Below, piece after piece: positions 52,077 through 63,781 of a stretch of 64,000 nucleotides of DNA (position 1 is its first letter; the number at the start of each line of letters is the position of its first letter). Source of the DNA: Meloidogyne chitwoodi (taxonomy: Eukaryota; Nematoda; Chromadorea; Rhabditida; Meloidogynidae). The stretch is taken from NCBI GenBank assembly GCA_015183035.1, contig JACZZP010000007.1, positions 1,674,001 through 1,738,000 on the forward strand, written 5' to 3'. A program made the translations under genes and the position numbers. The notes below the pieces were generated by a model. That model was not told the DNA's origin and ran no database searches. It was given only the letters and a program-made list of their open reading frames with translations.

Positions 52077-54816
52077 ATGATCACTCAAGTTCAATTGAGA
52101 AATTTACCAGCTGAACTAATATTTAAAATTTTCAAAATTCTCAAATTTGCCGATTTATTTTCAGTAAAGCAAACCAATCAATATTTTTATTCTTTTATAA
52201 ATAAATACGAAGATGAACTATCTCGCAAAAAATTTAAAATGTTGTTTGTTACATCATCAATTTTTTCTACTTTAAAAATACGTTCTATAAGGAGCGAAGG
52301 GTATATTATGAAATATAATCATAAAACAATCAATTTTCCTTTGAGTGATCATCTTCAGGACAAGGTGTTCATTTACAAAATTTTAATTTTTTCTTATTTT
52401 TAGTGGCGATTTGCTGTGAATAAACAAATTCCCATTTTTATTAAAAATGGTAGGACTACACTTTTGGGAAAAATGGAACCTGTTCTCCTTATTAAAGAAG
52501 GTTGTATTAAAAGCTAAAAAATTCAAGGTCGTTATAGTATATGGGATCCGAGATTGACACATGAAATGATTACCGGAAAATTCCTCCTCGGAAAACTCCT
52601 CCCCGAAGATTTTCGGAAAATTCCTCCCCAGTTTTTCGGAAAATTCCTCCTCAACGGAAAATTCCTCCTCAGAATTAATGGAAAATTCCTCCCTGAAAAT
52701 TCCTCTTTTAGCGGAAAATTCCTCCCAAAGTGTTTGTAGTATAATATAACGATTGCAAAATTTTGTATCAAAAGTCATACCATTCGACTCATCTTGACGA
52801 GCTTAGTCGAATCGAACCACTCTCCGTTTAAAGAAATACCTATGAACCGAGTTACAGACTCTTGAAAATTGAAAAAGATATGGGGGACCAAGCTCTTCTT
52901 CGGGGTAAAAAATTCAAAAATGAGCATGATAGCTTATTTGAAAGAGCTCTTCGAGACCTATCGAATGAGATCAAAATCGTCTTGATTGAACAATTTTGAA
53001 TAAAGTTATGAAGGCTCGAAATTTGCTGGAAACACGCCAAACGTGGACCTATTGGGAGTGTTTTATGACTTCTTCATTTTGGCGCCCATGGCTGGTTGGC
53101 TTTTGTTACGTGCGTTAATCTATAGCTAAAATTCGAACTAAATAATTAATTCAGTGAAAATAATTGCTGCGGTAATCACTTAGTAGAGCTTACTCCCCCC
53201 TTTGGTTTTTCAATTTTCGGGGACCCATATCTCGATTCAAACGCATTTCCTCACAATGAAAGTGGTTCGATTCGACTAAGCTCGTCAAGATGATTCGAAT
53301 GGTATGAGTTTTGATACAAAATTTTGCAATCGTTATATTATACTACAAACACTTTGGGAGGAATTTTCCGCTAAAAGAGGAATTTTCCATTAATTCTGTT
53401 TGAGGAGGAATTTTCCGTTGAGGAGGAATTTTCCGAAAAACTGGGGAGGAATTTTCCGAAAATCTTCGGGGAGGAGTTTTCCGAGGAGGAATTTTCCGTA
53501 CACCCATGAAATACTTATTTGATTACTTGTCGAGCTGATTGTGAGTAATAATCTGCAAAAAATTTTGTTGGAGACGCATACCTGCCAAAATACAGGTTCT
53601 CGAAAATCGAAAAATCAGGATGGAAAGTTCGTTTTTGTGTTTTAATTCGATAATACTATACAAATGATATAATAATTCGAATGAGTTATTTATTCTAACT
53701 GACATGTGTGAAAAAATTCAAAATCCATTAATTTGGTTAGTCTCGTTGAAAAAGTGTTGTCCTCCCCGAAAGGAATAAGGCTTTAGTTTTAGGCGAAAGG
53801 GGAGGGCTCGTATTTTATTTTGTCCAGTGATGATTTATGGCCAATAGTGGTTTGGCTCGTACGATCTTCTATATAACCCAGAAACGAACTTCCCTCTTAT
53901 GGTTTTTCAATTTTCGGGAACCTGTGTTTTGGCGTTATGCGTATCCGAAAAAAATTGTGTAGATTATTACTCAGCTCGACAAGATGGATCAAATTATATG
54001 TATTACATCTTTTGATCAATGATCCCATATAAAAAAATTCTCTCCACTTTTAAACAATTCTTATTTAAGATTCATAATTAATTTTTAACTATTTATAGAA
54101 AACTCACAGAAAAAGATTTGTTATATTTTGAAGCTTCCTTTATATCCAAATAACATCGAGGAATTTAAGATTGTTCGTTATTGGTTTGAGCAAATATTTA
54201 TTTGTGATTTTGATGTTATTTCCTTTGATTATTATATTTTCAATCCAGAAATGATTAAACTGCTTTTTAATAATGAAGAAATTGCTAAATTTAAATGTAG
54301 TTGCAAACAAGTTATTCTTTCCTTTAACAATAAAAATATTGATGATTGGAAATTTATTTTTAATAATTTAATTATTATTAATGAACGTCTATTAATTTGC
54401 ACAGTCAGCATCACAGAGGAAGACAGCAATATTTTATTACATTTATTTTTAAATGAAGGTGATAAAATTCCATCAGTTGCTTTGACCGAACTTAGCAATA
54501 ATCAAATCACACTCTACAATAATCTCATAAAAGTAAGTGATGTGATTTTGGTTGTTTAAATTAAATTTATTTAAATATTCAGTGTATTGAAACATCAACT
54601 GATTTATCAAGAATTGTGAACAAAATTATATTTTATTGTGAAGGCTGGAATCGTTCTGATTTAACTATTAGAGGAGAAATGGGTGAAAACAACAATACAA
54701 AAAAATGCTATAAAATTACAAATAAGCATGATTCTAAAATGATGTTTGAAATTACGTGGATATTTGAAGAAAATGAAAACGATTTAATTGAATCTGTTTC
54801 AGTGATTTTAGTTTGA
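52077..54816 (+). CDS. F-box protein, probably the 3' part of an NSY-1/F-box chimera
   Basis: Four exons: 52077-52364 (or 52070-52364 if spliced from the NSY-1 copy A), 52404-52500, 54099-54532, 54583-54816; 350 residues when started at the ATG at 52077. The N-terminus is a typical F-box (LRNLPAELIFKIFKILKFAD followed by LFSVKQTNQYFYSFI). The rest resembles the lineage-expanded short F-box proteins of plant-parasitic nematodes, with a C-terminal beta-rich region and no recognised repeats. F-box proteins recruit substrates to SCF ubiquitin ligases through Skp1. Intron 2 is 1598 bases because of nested foldback elements; a read-through frame would stop at once. The preceding AG at 52068-52069 lies where copy B has the acceptor of its next NSY-1 exon, and the reading frame is maintained from NSY-1. 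Confidence 0.75.
52536..54034. mobile_element. Large foldback element in the F-box intron, host of an inner element
   Basis: TATATGGGATC (left, about 52540) is matched by GATCCCATATA (right, about 54023). The right portion (53505-54010) is an inverted repeat of its own, around TGTCGAGCTGATTGTGAGTA and its complement. The inner GGAAAATTCC array element (52571-53503) is inserted near the left end. Confidence 0.65.
52571..53503. mobile_element. Foldback element with GGAAAATTCCTCC array arms
   Basis: Each arm (about 52571-52735 and 53345-53503) contains about eight copies of GGAAAATTCCTCC, a unit whose core is itself a palindrome. Between them lies a second inverted pair (TTTGTAGTATAATATAACGA and complement) enclosing foldback-family sequence. 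The long open frames across the arms arise from the repeat and are not genes. Confidence 0.75.
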
Positions 54817-55112
54817 GAATCTTGCATTGAAAAATTTTGGTAGTTTCCTTGGCATATCGATTTTATTTTTTATGATTTTTATGCTCTATTTTTAAATTAT
54901 TAAATTATCTTTTTTAATTGATAAATATGACTATAAATAGTTAATTCATAAGTGATTGAATTGTTTTTTTTTAATTTTTTGAGCTTAAATTTTTGTTTAA
55001 ATTATGTAAATCTACCTATTTGAGGTTTTCTACACAAATTTTTTCACTTGTTTTTTGTTACTCAAACGATTTTATTTTGATGAATTGATTGTTCGATGGA
55101 ACGGATTTTGAA

Positions 55113-55209
55113 TAGGGATCGGACTTGAGCTTCGGTCGGTATTGATATCGAAAAAATATCGGTCCGATATATCGAAAAATATCAATGAATAATGTCGATC
55201 CGATCTCTA
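55113..55209. repeat. Very small inverted-repeat element rich in ATCGG words
   Basis: Ends TAGGGATCGGAC and GTCGATCCGATCTCTA form imperfect inverted repeats; the interior repeats TCGGTCCGATAT-like words. It resembles the hAT-like elements of the window in style, but no 8-bp flanking duplication was found. Confidence 0.4.
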
Positions 55210-55374
55210 GAGTAAAGCATTTGTTGGGCCCTTGATGGAATGATGTTGTAGGTCCCGGTGTGGCGTGCGATGTTATATTAAGAGTCCCCGATGGATGTTG
55301 TTATCCCACTATGTTGTGGGTCCCAAATAGATGTTAATGTCCCAAAGGCGATGCAGACATATGAGCTAGAGGGA

Positions 55375-55745
55375 GCGTGGAGGGCGTGCTAGGAAAATTG
55401 GGCAGTGGAATATTGGGCAGTGAAGAAACAGTACAAAAACTTGCAAGAAAATACAAAATACATGAAAAATACATGAAATACAAAAATACATAAAAAATAC
55501 TAAAACACTTAAAAAAATGTTGTGTTACTGATGTATTTGTATTTTTCATGTATTTTTGTATTTCATGTATTTTTCATGTATTTTTCATGTATTTTTGTAT
55601 TTCATGTATTTTTGTATTTTTCATGTATTTTTGTATTTCATGTATTTTTCATGTATTTTATATTTTCTTGCAAGTTTTTGTACTGTTTCTTCACTGCCCA
55701 ATATTCCACTGCCCAATTTTCCACTGCCCAATTTTCCGGGAGCCA
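55375..55745. repeat. Foldback with CATGTATTTTT minisatellite
   Basis: GGGCAGTGAAGAAACAGTAC on the left is inverted at about 55676-55700, and the arms run into repeats of TTCATGTATTTTTGTATT (about 55540-55665). Overlapping long open frames here all encode the same Phe/Cys/Tyr-rich repeat and are artefacts of the array. Confidence 0.75.
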
Positions 55746-55784
55746 TGGAGGGTAGGCCTTTCTGTTATATTTGTTGGTCGGCGG

Positions 55785-56210
55785 TAGAGCTTCACCGTAA
55801 GAGAAATTTACCTTAAGTTGTAACCGTTACCGTAATTTACCACCGTAAGCCGTTACCGTAAACTGTAAGAACCGTAATTTTTTAATTTTATAATTCTGTT
55901 GCCAAAAATACCCCATTTTTAGTGCCATTGGTGAGAATTTTTTACATCACTTTTGCAAAAAATCCTTTTTAGCACCGCAGGCGAAAAATTTTAAATTTTT
56001 AAACCTCTGTTGCCAAAAATTACTTTTTTAGCGCTGCAGGCAAAAATTTTGAATAAAAATGCACGTTAGTTGCCATTTCTTCAAAAATTTCCTTTTATGG
56101 GGTGTAAATTTTTTACGGTTTTCCCGTAATTAGGTGCCGTAATCCGTGACCGTAATCAAAAATTCCGTAATTTTTTACGGTTCCGTAACCGTAATTACGG
56201 TGAAGCCCTA
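55785..56210. mobile_element. hAT-like miniature element rich in ACCGTAA/TTACGGT repeats, 8-bp target duplication
   Basis: Ends TAGAGCTTCACCGTAA and TTACGGTGAAGCCCTA are inverted repeats, flanked by exact GTCGGCGG duplications (55777-55784 and 56211-56218). Both subterminal regions repeat TTACCGTAA-type words many times. There is no coding capacity. Confidence 0.88.
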
Positions 56211-56393
56211 GTCGGCGGCGAGACAGACTTCCCGGGCAGCGCTTGGATGTTGACAGCTCTTCGCTTGCAAGTGATTAGCGGAGTGTTCTCTTTTCACTGT
56301 TTTCCTTTTCTTTATATGCTGCTACTTGGTTCATCCCTTTTTCCCACCTTTCCATCTTTGGCCTGGCAGGATTAAAGTCTGCCTTACACTAGT

Positions 56394-56438
56394 TTTGAAT
56401 ATGTTAGACCTTTGATTTTTAAAAAAGATTCCGTTTGA
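56394..56438 (+). pseudogene. Relic of the PKC-3 last exon
   Basis: The frame reads FEYVRPLIFKKDSV followed by TGA, against FEYVNPLIFNKEDSV and TGA in PKC-3 (41522-41570). The following sequence (GAAAACA..., then CTCTATAATAATGCAAA and the CGTAAAGCTCTGAT phrase) continues to match the region downstream of PKC-3. It marks the left part of a duplicated block. No upstream PKC-3 exon is present, so it is a truncated relic. Confidence 0.85.
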
Positions 56439-56477
56439 AAACAGGAACTCACATTTTCTCTATAATAATGCAAAAAC

Positions 56478-56589
56478 AGTATTTACTCTAATAACTACCC
56501 TGGTTAATTATTCAACCTGTCGTTTGAGGGGGTAACAATACAGGTGGGGCAATTAATTGAGGGAGGGTAATTAATCGAGTAAATACGGT
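56478..56589. mobile_element. Small inverted-repeat insertion specific to the second duplicate block
   Basis: CAGTATTTACTC at the left and GAGTAAATACGG at the right are inverted repeats. The corresponding place downstream of PKC-3 (about 42225-42240) lacks this piece, so it inserted after the duplication. Confidence 0.6.
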
Positions 56590-58575
56590 AATCATTTTAT
56601 ATATCGGCAAAACTATGTCGTAAAGCTCTGATCTAAATTAATAAAAACTAATTAACGATAAAAATCAACAGAATTATTCAAAAATTTTGATTTTTTTAAC
56701 ACATTTTGTTGATTTTTTAAATATTTTATTTAATCTTTTTTTTTTGACATTACACTCATCACTTTTATTAAGCAGCTTCTTTTACTTTAATTATTTTTTT
56801 ATTATGTTTTAAAATTGGAGTTCTTATACTGGGTTTTATTTAAATTATTTTTATTAGTTAAGAAATTTCTTCTTAATTTTTTTTGAAAATTAATGTATAA
56901 ATATACTCCCTCTTATAACTCTAATTTTAATGTATTCAATATCACTTTTTTTGCCTTCTTAAAAAATATTTAATAATCAGCTTATTTCACTTTTGCAGCT
57001 AAATTATGAATAATTTTTCACGTGTTGTGAATTAGTTTGTAATACATCTCCTCTACCTTTTGTTTGGCCTCACTTTTAGTGTAATAATAATAATATAGGT
57101 TTTACATATTTTTATTTAAGAAAAATAATGTCGATCATTGCCTCTATTTATGCACTACTTAACAATAAAGTATAAAATTTTTATTATTTAATAAAATGTT
57201 TTAATATATTTTTTACTTTAATTTTTATTATAATTTTTATATAATTTAATTAAAATAATATTTTTTAAAGAATTTAAAATTTGATATTTTATAGAATTAA
57301 ATTCTTTTGAAGCTTTTACTGATTGTGGGTAAGCAAGTGGAATTGACCGAAAGGTTGGTGAATTAATTTTTATTAAATTTTTAATAAATTTTAATGGCCA
57401 AAATCTGAAAATGATTTTTGCCCCTTTAAGCATTTTATAACAATTTTTTATTTCAATTTTTATTTTTGCATTTGCAAACTGATAAAAATTTTTTGGACAA
57501 ATGAATTTTCTAAACTAACAAAAGAATATATTTATAGAATAAAAAGCGCTTTTTTAACTGCTTTCCAAATAAAAAACTACTAAAAAGCAAACTAACTTTT
57601 TTTTAACCTTTTTTCAATACTACATAATCTATTTTTATTTGAAAATTATCTCTAAACTAAAGTTTTAATTTTTTTCAATTTATGACTAAATAATTTAAAA
57701 ATTATTAAAAAAAATTCCCCTTATTATTATAAAATTTAATTATTTTTTATTCTCTATATGCTAGTTTTCTTTTTTTTCACACCTAAAGCACCTCTATTTT
57801 CTTTAACCAGTCAGAGTATTTCACCGCGCATACGTATATTCGCTAATTTATGGATTATGTGCCACAGGCGCTAGTGACAACCAGAAGCAGCTTATTTGTA
57901 AAAATATATTTGAGATATACATATATGTATGAGAGTACATAGCTTAGCTCCATTTTTACTTATTTACTTTTCCTTGTTTTTTAATAATTCTAAGCAAGAA
58001 AGTTGTAATTCTAAAATTGTTAGTTATTTTGCATTAACTTGTTTTCACTTTTATTTTTAATTATTAAATATTAAGTCGAATCAGCAGTCTTAATTTAACG
58101 TTCCAACCGTTTTGTCAGATATCATATCCTCTGGTGATTGACAAAATAGTTTTTGTAATAAATTTATTTTGGGTTGTTTAATTATTATTTTAAAATTTAA
58201 CTCGTTTCTCATCTAAAATTTCTTTTTTTTTTGTTGTTCTCATCTAATTCGCATTTTCCCAAACTAGTATGCACTTTTCTTTTCTACACTTTTCTTTTCG
58301 GAATACATATTTTCTCCTTAACCTCTCAATATTTTCACAAACCTTAAAAGGTTTTTCATAGGATAAATTCTTCCAATTTTTTCTTTTCACATTATCCATA
58401 AAATTTTTAAATGCAATTTCATATTATAAAATTTTGTTTGTTTTTATTGGCCCTGCGACAATTCACAGAATTGTAGTTTAATGCTTATATCATTTTCCAC
58501 GCATAAAAAACTTTTTAAACATTTTTTTGCTTTCTTTATTTTATTTTCAATATAATTTTATTTTTTCAGATTTTT

Positions 58576-61500
58576 ATGATGGATTTTGGTCAATCTATTG
58601 ATTCTTCCTCTCGTGGAAATATTGTAATTCCTTCAACTTCTGCTGCATTTCGTAATAATGCTTCATCAACCTCTACTTCCGGGATTAAATCACAAGCTTC
58701 TCATTCTTTTGAGAAAATGGGTAGTTCTCTTAGACGTCTAAAAACTGTTCTAGTTATTGATAAAAAAGTACAAAAATTTCTCAAAGTACGTGAAATGGCT
58801 TGTCAAGATATTGAAGCAGTCTCTTCTGCATTAAACGTTAATTTACAGGTACTTTAATTTGAAAATTTTTAAAATTTTCTATAAAATTTCTTTAGCTAAT
58901 TGACTTTGATCGTCTCGATTTTGGTGAATCTTCGACACTCGACAAGTTAACTTATATAGTTTTTATTTAAATATTTGGCTTTTTAATTTAAAGCTTTTAT
59001 AATGCGGACATTGCACTTATCGACTTTTCGATTACTCATCAACAACCGGTAAATTTATAATAAATTAAAATTATTATTTTGAAATTTATTTCAATTATTT
59101 TAATTTTCCAGAGTCTTTGCTATCATGTTGGGTTAGTTTAATAATTTTATAAATAGTTTCTTATTATTTTCCAGTGTTCGAGAGTCAATGGGCCAAACGT
59201 ACAATATAATAATTATGTGTTGTTCACCTCCCGATATTCCTGATGATCAAAAATGCGAAATGCAAATTGAAGCTTTAAAGGTTTTTTTAGATTTAATAAA
59301 AATAAATATTTTATTCCAATTTTCAGCGAACTTTAACACAATGTTCTTTAATTGTATATTTTTTATCAAAAGAAGATGTAGGTTCAACGTTAGCTCCTGT
59401 TCTACTTTCTGCTGATCGTTCTTCAAAATTAGGATGTTTTACTTCTAATTCACAACGTCAGGAATTAAAATATCAGAAAATGTTAAAAAAAGGGCGAAGC
59501 GATTCTTTTGTAATTTTTTAAAGTTTTAATAATTTTAATTCAAAAAATGTATTATAGGGAACTTTTGCTGATCGAATAAAGCAAGTACTAAATAATGTGA
59601 CAATCGAAGCTAATGCCCATGCAAGAGAAAAGTTTCTTAGTGATTTACGTAAAGTTAGGGATATTGATTCGCATAAAGAACAGTGCAAATTTCTTGAAAG
59701 AATGCGTACTCGACTTGATAATCCTGGTAAATTTTTTAAATAGTAAATATAAAAATTTATTTAAAAAATTAGGGAAATTGTAAAATTTATCATTTTTTAA
59801 TTATTTTTTAAAGATGTTCTTTCGGTTGATACTGTTCATCAGTTTTTGCTTTGTTTACGTGATACACAAGATTATGATGGAATTATAAGCATGATTGATG
59901 ATTTGGAACGTATTGACCAAAAACAAATAACACATGCACAGGTAATTAAATAATTATTTTTAAAATTATCATTTTATTTTTTAGGCTGTTCGTTTTCTTT
60001 ATGCATTTGCTTTAAATAGACGCAACAAAAATGGTGATCGTGATAAGGCATTAACAACCGTTGAACAAATTATGGATTCTTCTGATTATCAAATGATTTC
60101 GCCTGGTTAATTTTAAATTTTCTAATAGTTATTTTAAACTTAAGAAATAATTCAAAACATAATTAATTTTTAAATTATTAAATCTATGGGATAAATAAAA
60201 ATTTTTTTTAACTTTATAGATGTAATTTGTTTGGCTGGTCGTGTCTACAAAGATAAATTTATTTCTAGCGGTTATGAGGATAAACAAGCATTGGATAAAG
60301 CGATTGAATGGTTTTTTATATTTTAATATTTTTATAAATTTTAAAATTAAGGTATCGTAAAGCCTTTAATCTTTCTCCGTTGGAATACAGTGGAATTAGT
60401 AATAATTTAATTTTAATTTGTGTTTCGTGGATTATTTTTTATTAAAAAATTTTTTATGGGGATGTACTATAAATACGAGAATAGATTTTACTTAACAAAA
60501 GTATAAAAATTTATTTTCCATTTAAAAAAGATTTGACTACAATGCTTCGAGCACGTGGTGACACATTTGAGAATTCTCCAGAGTTGCAACAGATTGGTTT
60601 AGTTCTAAATAGTCTACTTGGGAGAAAAGGTGCGCTCGCAAATTTAACAGATTATTGGGATGTTGCTACATTTTTTGAAGTATCAGGTAAAATATAAAAT
60701 TTCTCATATACTTTTTTTTTTTAATATCTCTTTCATTAGTTTTCTAAATATTTTTAAAATTTAGTTTTGGCTGAGGATTACAACAAAGCATGTCAGGCAG
60801 CTGAGAAAATGGCAATGTAAGATTTTTTTAGATTTATTTTAATTTTTCTAATTAAAGGTTGAAACCACCTGTTTGGTTTCTCAAATCTACATTGGAGAAT
60901 ATAAAATTAATTAATCGTTGTACTGCTAAATTGCAACTTTCTCCTGTTGAACGAGACAAAAAGACCTTTCTTTTTTGGACTGAATTTTTTATGGAAGCAA
61001 TTGATTCTCAAAAGCCTCCAATAAATCAGTCGAAAAAACGTGAAAATACAAGTATGGATGATGATGTTGAAGATGAGGATGATGAAACAACTGAAGACGA
61101 ATTATCTTCCAGTAGTACTCGTTTTCCCGTTTTAATTCAAGAGCTTAATAAAACACTGACTCCAAGCTATTTGAACGTAAATCGTGATAATGTATTATTT
61201 AATTTGTTATTCATTTAATAATTTCACTTAATAGATTATTCTCTACCATGTATTGAAAGAAGATAGCAATAAAAAACATGTTGATCTTAATTTATGTGAT
61301 GGTGTTCATCGTTGGGAATTTAAGGCAAATAATATAAAAGCAGTTAGTGCTTCAAAACGTGATGATAGGTTTGTTATTTAAATTTTTTTTTAATTTCTGG
61401 GAATTATAGATCAATGTTTTTATATGTTTATGAAAATTCGGATGATTTCAACTTGACGTTTCCATCTGCAATTCACTGCCAAAAGTTTTTGTTCTTTTAA

Positions 61501-63781
61501 ATTTTTTTTAATAATTTTATAATATAGAATGATTAATCAAATTCTTTCAATGGATGGAGGTGCCGAACGTAATATTCTTGCAAGCGTAGAGACTGATTCG
61601 CTTAAAGTAAAATAGAAGAATATTGTTAGTAATATTTACTTTATTTTTAGTTTGAATATGAAGTAGACAGCAATCGTGAAAAGATTGTTTTAGGTCGTGG
61701 CACTTATGGAATTGTAAATATATTATTGTTAGAAAAATTAAAATTAATTTAAAAGGTATACGCAGCAAGGGATGTGACAACTCAAAGGTCTATTGTTGTC
61801 AAAGAAATTGAAGTTAAAAATGAAGAAGAAGTTCAACCTCTAATGGAAGAAATACAGGCATTTCTTTGGATTTATCAAGTATAATTTTTCCTATCATTTT
61901 TAGTTACATTCAACTCTCTCCCACGATAACATTGTTAAATATCTGGGTTCAAAAGTTGATAAACGTGAATCTGGCAGTTTTTTCCTTATTTTTATGGAAC
62001 AAGTTCCAGGGGGTATGACTTTAATTAAAATAGTTTTTAATTACTCAACTTTTAGGCAGTCTAAGTTCATTAATTCGCTCCAAATGGGGTCCTCTTGATA
62101 ATCTTCAAACAATGGCAATTTATGCGCGTCAAATCCTGGAAGGACTAAAATATTTACATTCACAAAAAATTGTCCATAGAGATATCAAAGGGGAAAATGT
62201 TTTGGTGAATACTTACTCTGGTTTGTGCAAAATATCTGATTTTGGTACCTGTAAACGTCTTGCTGGCCTCAATCCTGTGACTGATACTTTCAAAGGAACA
62301 TTACAATATATGGCTCCGGAAGTGATTACCGGGGGGCAAAGGGTTGGATTTTCTAAAAATTTTCTTAAAAATAAGTTTAAAATTTTTAATATATTTTTTG
62401 GGTTGGGATTTTATTTTTCATTCACATATAATTATTTTTATTTTGTTTAAGGGTTATGGACCTGCTGCTGACATCTGGAGTTTTGGTAATTTTTAAATTT
62501 TCTTTTTTAATTAAAAATATTTTTATTTTTAGGAGCAACATTAATAGAAATGGTCACTGGAAAACCACCATTTATTGAAGTTGGTTAAACTTTTTTTTTA
62601 AATTTTTATATAGTTTTACCTTTAATTTAACACAGTTGGGTATTCCAGAGGCAGCTGTTTTCAAAGTAGGCATGCATGGAATGCATCCACCAATTCCTGA
62701 ACATTTAGGTGAATTAGCAACAAATTTTATTAAAAGGTTTTTTTTAATTGTTCAAAAATTTTAAAAATTATATTTATTTTTAGCTGTTTCAAACCAGATG
62801 CATCAGAACGACCTACAGCAAATGAATTACTTAATGATCCATTTATATTACAATATTTTGGAAATTCGTACAGAGGAAATAGCAGTAAAAAGAGAATTGA
62901 TGGAGCTCCATCTATAAAACATCCAAGCAGTAAATTTAAATTTTATTTGATTAATTTAACATTAAATTTTTTATGGTCTAATATTTTATTATTCCTTTTT
63001 TTCTTAATTTTTTCTAAAAAAATAATCGTTAAGATTAATTTTTATTTTTAAGAATTTTATCGTTCCGCTTCTCATATGGGTGGAATGACTGCATCCGGGG
63101 CGACTGTTTCTGCATCAATTTCCGGTAATTTATTTAAACAACATAACTTTATTAAAATTTAATTTTTTTAAATAGAAACTGGAAATATCCCATCATCTCC
63201 AAATAGTCTTGGAAATTTATCACCTGTTACTACAATTAATAATGTTAATACTTGTACAGCTGTAACTTCTCTTCATATTAGCCCAATGATTGCTACTAAG
63301 CGAGGAAGTTGTGGAACAACATTAGAAACTAATAAAAGTACAGGAACTGGTAGTGGTGGTGGTATTAGTGGAAGACTTGGACATGAACGATTGAAATTGC
63401 GTATTGAACCTTGTCTCTCAACACCCTCATCTCTTGGATTTTCTGGGCCCTCTTGTAAAAAATTTTTTTAAATAAATTGTTCTATTAAATTATTTTTTCA
63501 GCCGCAAATCCAGTATTAATTAGTACTGCTTCTAATTGTTGCTGTACTGCCGCTTCTCCAAAATTAACACCAGCAACAGGAATCTTTTGTAATTCATCAA
63601 CAGCCTCTTCTTTACTTTCATTGGAAGCATTTCCAATTTCACAATTTGGTGGAAATGGTGGGGGATGTTTTCAACAACAACAGCAACAACAATATCATCA
63701 TCAAATGCGTGTTTGTGCAGCACATTCTAGGCAACAACCATCTAGTCCCTTGGCTATTCCACAAGTTTCTCAGCCTGCTAG
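58576..63781 (+). CDS. nsy-1: NSY-1/ASK1-like MAP kinase kinase kinase, copy B (continues beyond the window)
   Basis: Exons: 58576-58848, 58896-58945, 58994-59048, 59112-59131, 59175-59280, 59327-59509, 59558-59726, 59814-59941, 59985-60105, 60220-60310, 60352-60398, 60531-60686, 60765-60816, 60858-61176, 61235-61368, 61410-61484, 61528-61606, 61651-61713, 61756-61878, 61904-62012, 62056-62342, 62452-62485, 62533-62579, 62636-62736, 62784-62929, 63053-63124, 63176-63454, 63502-63781; about 1199 residues to the last visible exon, which ends at a donor. After the ASK-type regulatory half (as copy A) and an intact PH-like exon ([18 protein letters not shown]) comes the kinase: [77 protein letters not shown] family kinases act above p38/JNK; NSY-1 acts in C. 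elegans neuronal asymmetry and immunity. The kinase is followed by a Ser/Thr/Gly/Gln-rich region. Exon 61756-61878 may instead end at 61857 using a GC donor. Confidence 0.92.

Larger units (their letters stand above)
54817..58575. other. Intergenic region between the duplicated blocks
   Basis: It contains, in order, a small inverted-repeat element (55113-55209), a minisatellite foldback (55375-55745), a hAT-like element (55785-56210), the PKC-3 exon relic (56394-56438) and a stretch homologous to the PKC-3 downstream region (56439-57085). From 57090 to 58575 the DNA is AT-rich and presumably holds the promoter of the second NSY-1 copy; no further gene is recognised. Confidence 0.55.

Noticed and set aside
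52571..52735. Regularly spaced short repeats resembling a CRISPR array
   Set aside because: This is eukaryotic nuclear DNA; the repeats are palindromic with irregular, similar spacers and are mirrored in an inverted arm, typical of a foldback transposon.
52383..52778. Minus-strand open frame of 131 codons with repeated EEFSEEEFS-like sequence
   Set aside because: It is produced by the GGAAAATTCCTCC array of the foldback element; the same repeat opens a frame on the other strand and in another phase.
55522..55816. Overlapping plus-strand frames encoding repeated FSCIFVFHVF-type sequence that mimic membrane proteins
   Set aside because: They come from the CATGTATTTTT minisatellite and are open in all three frames.
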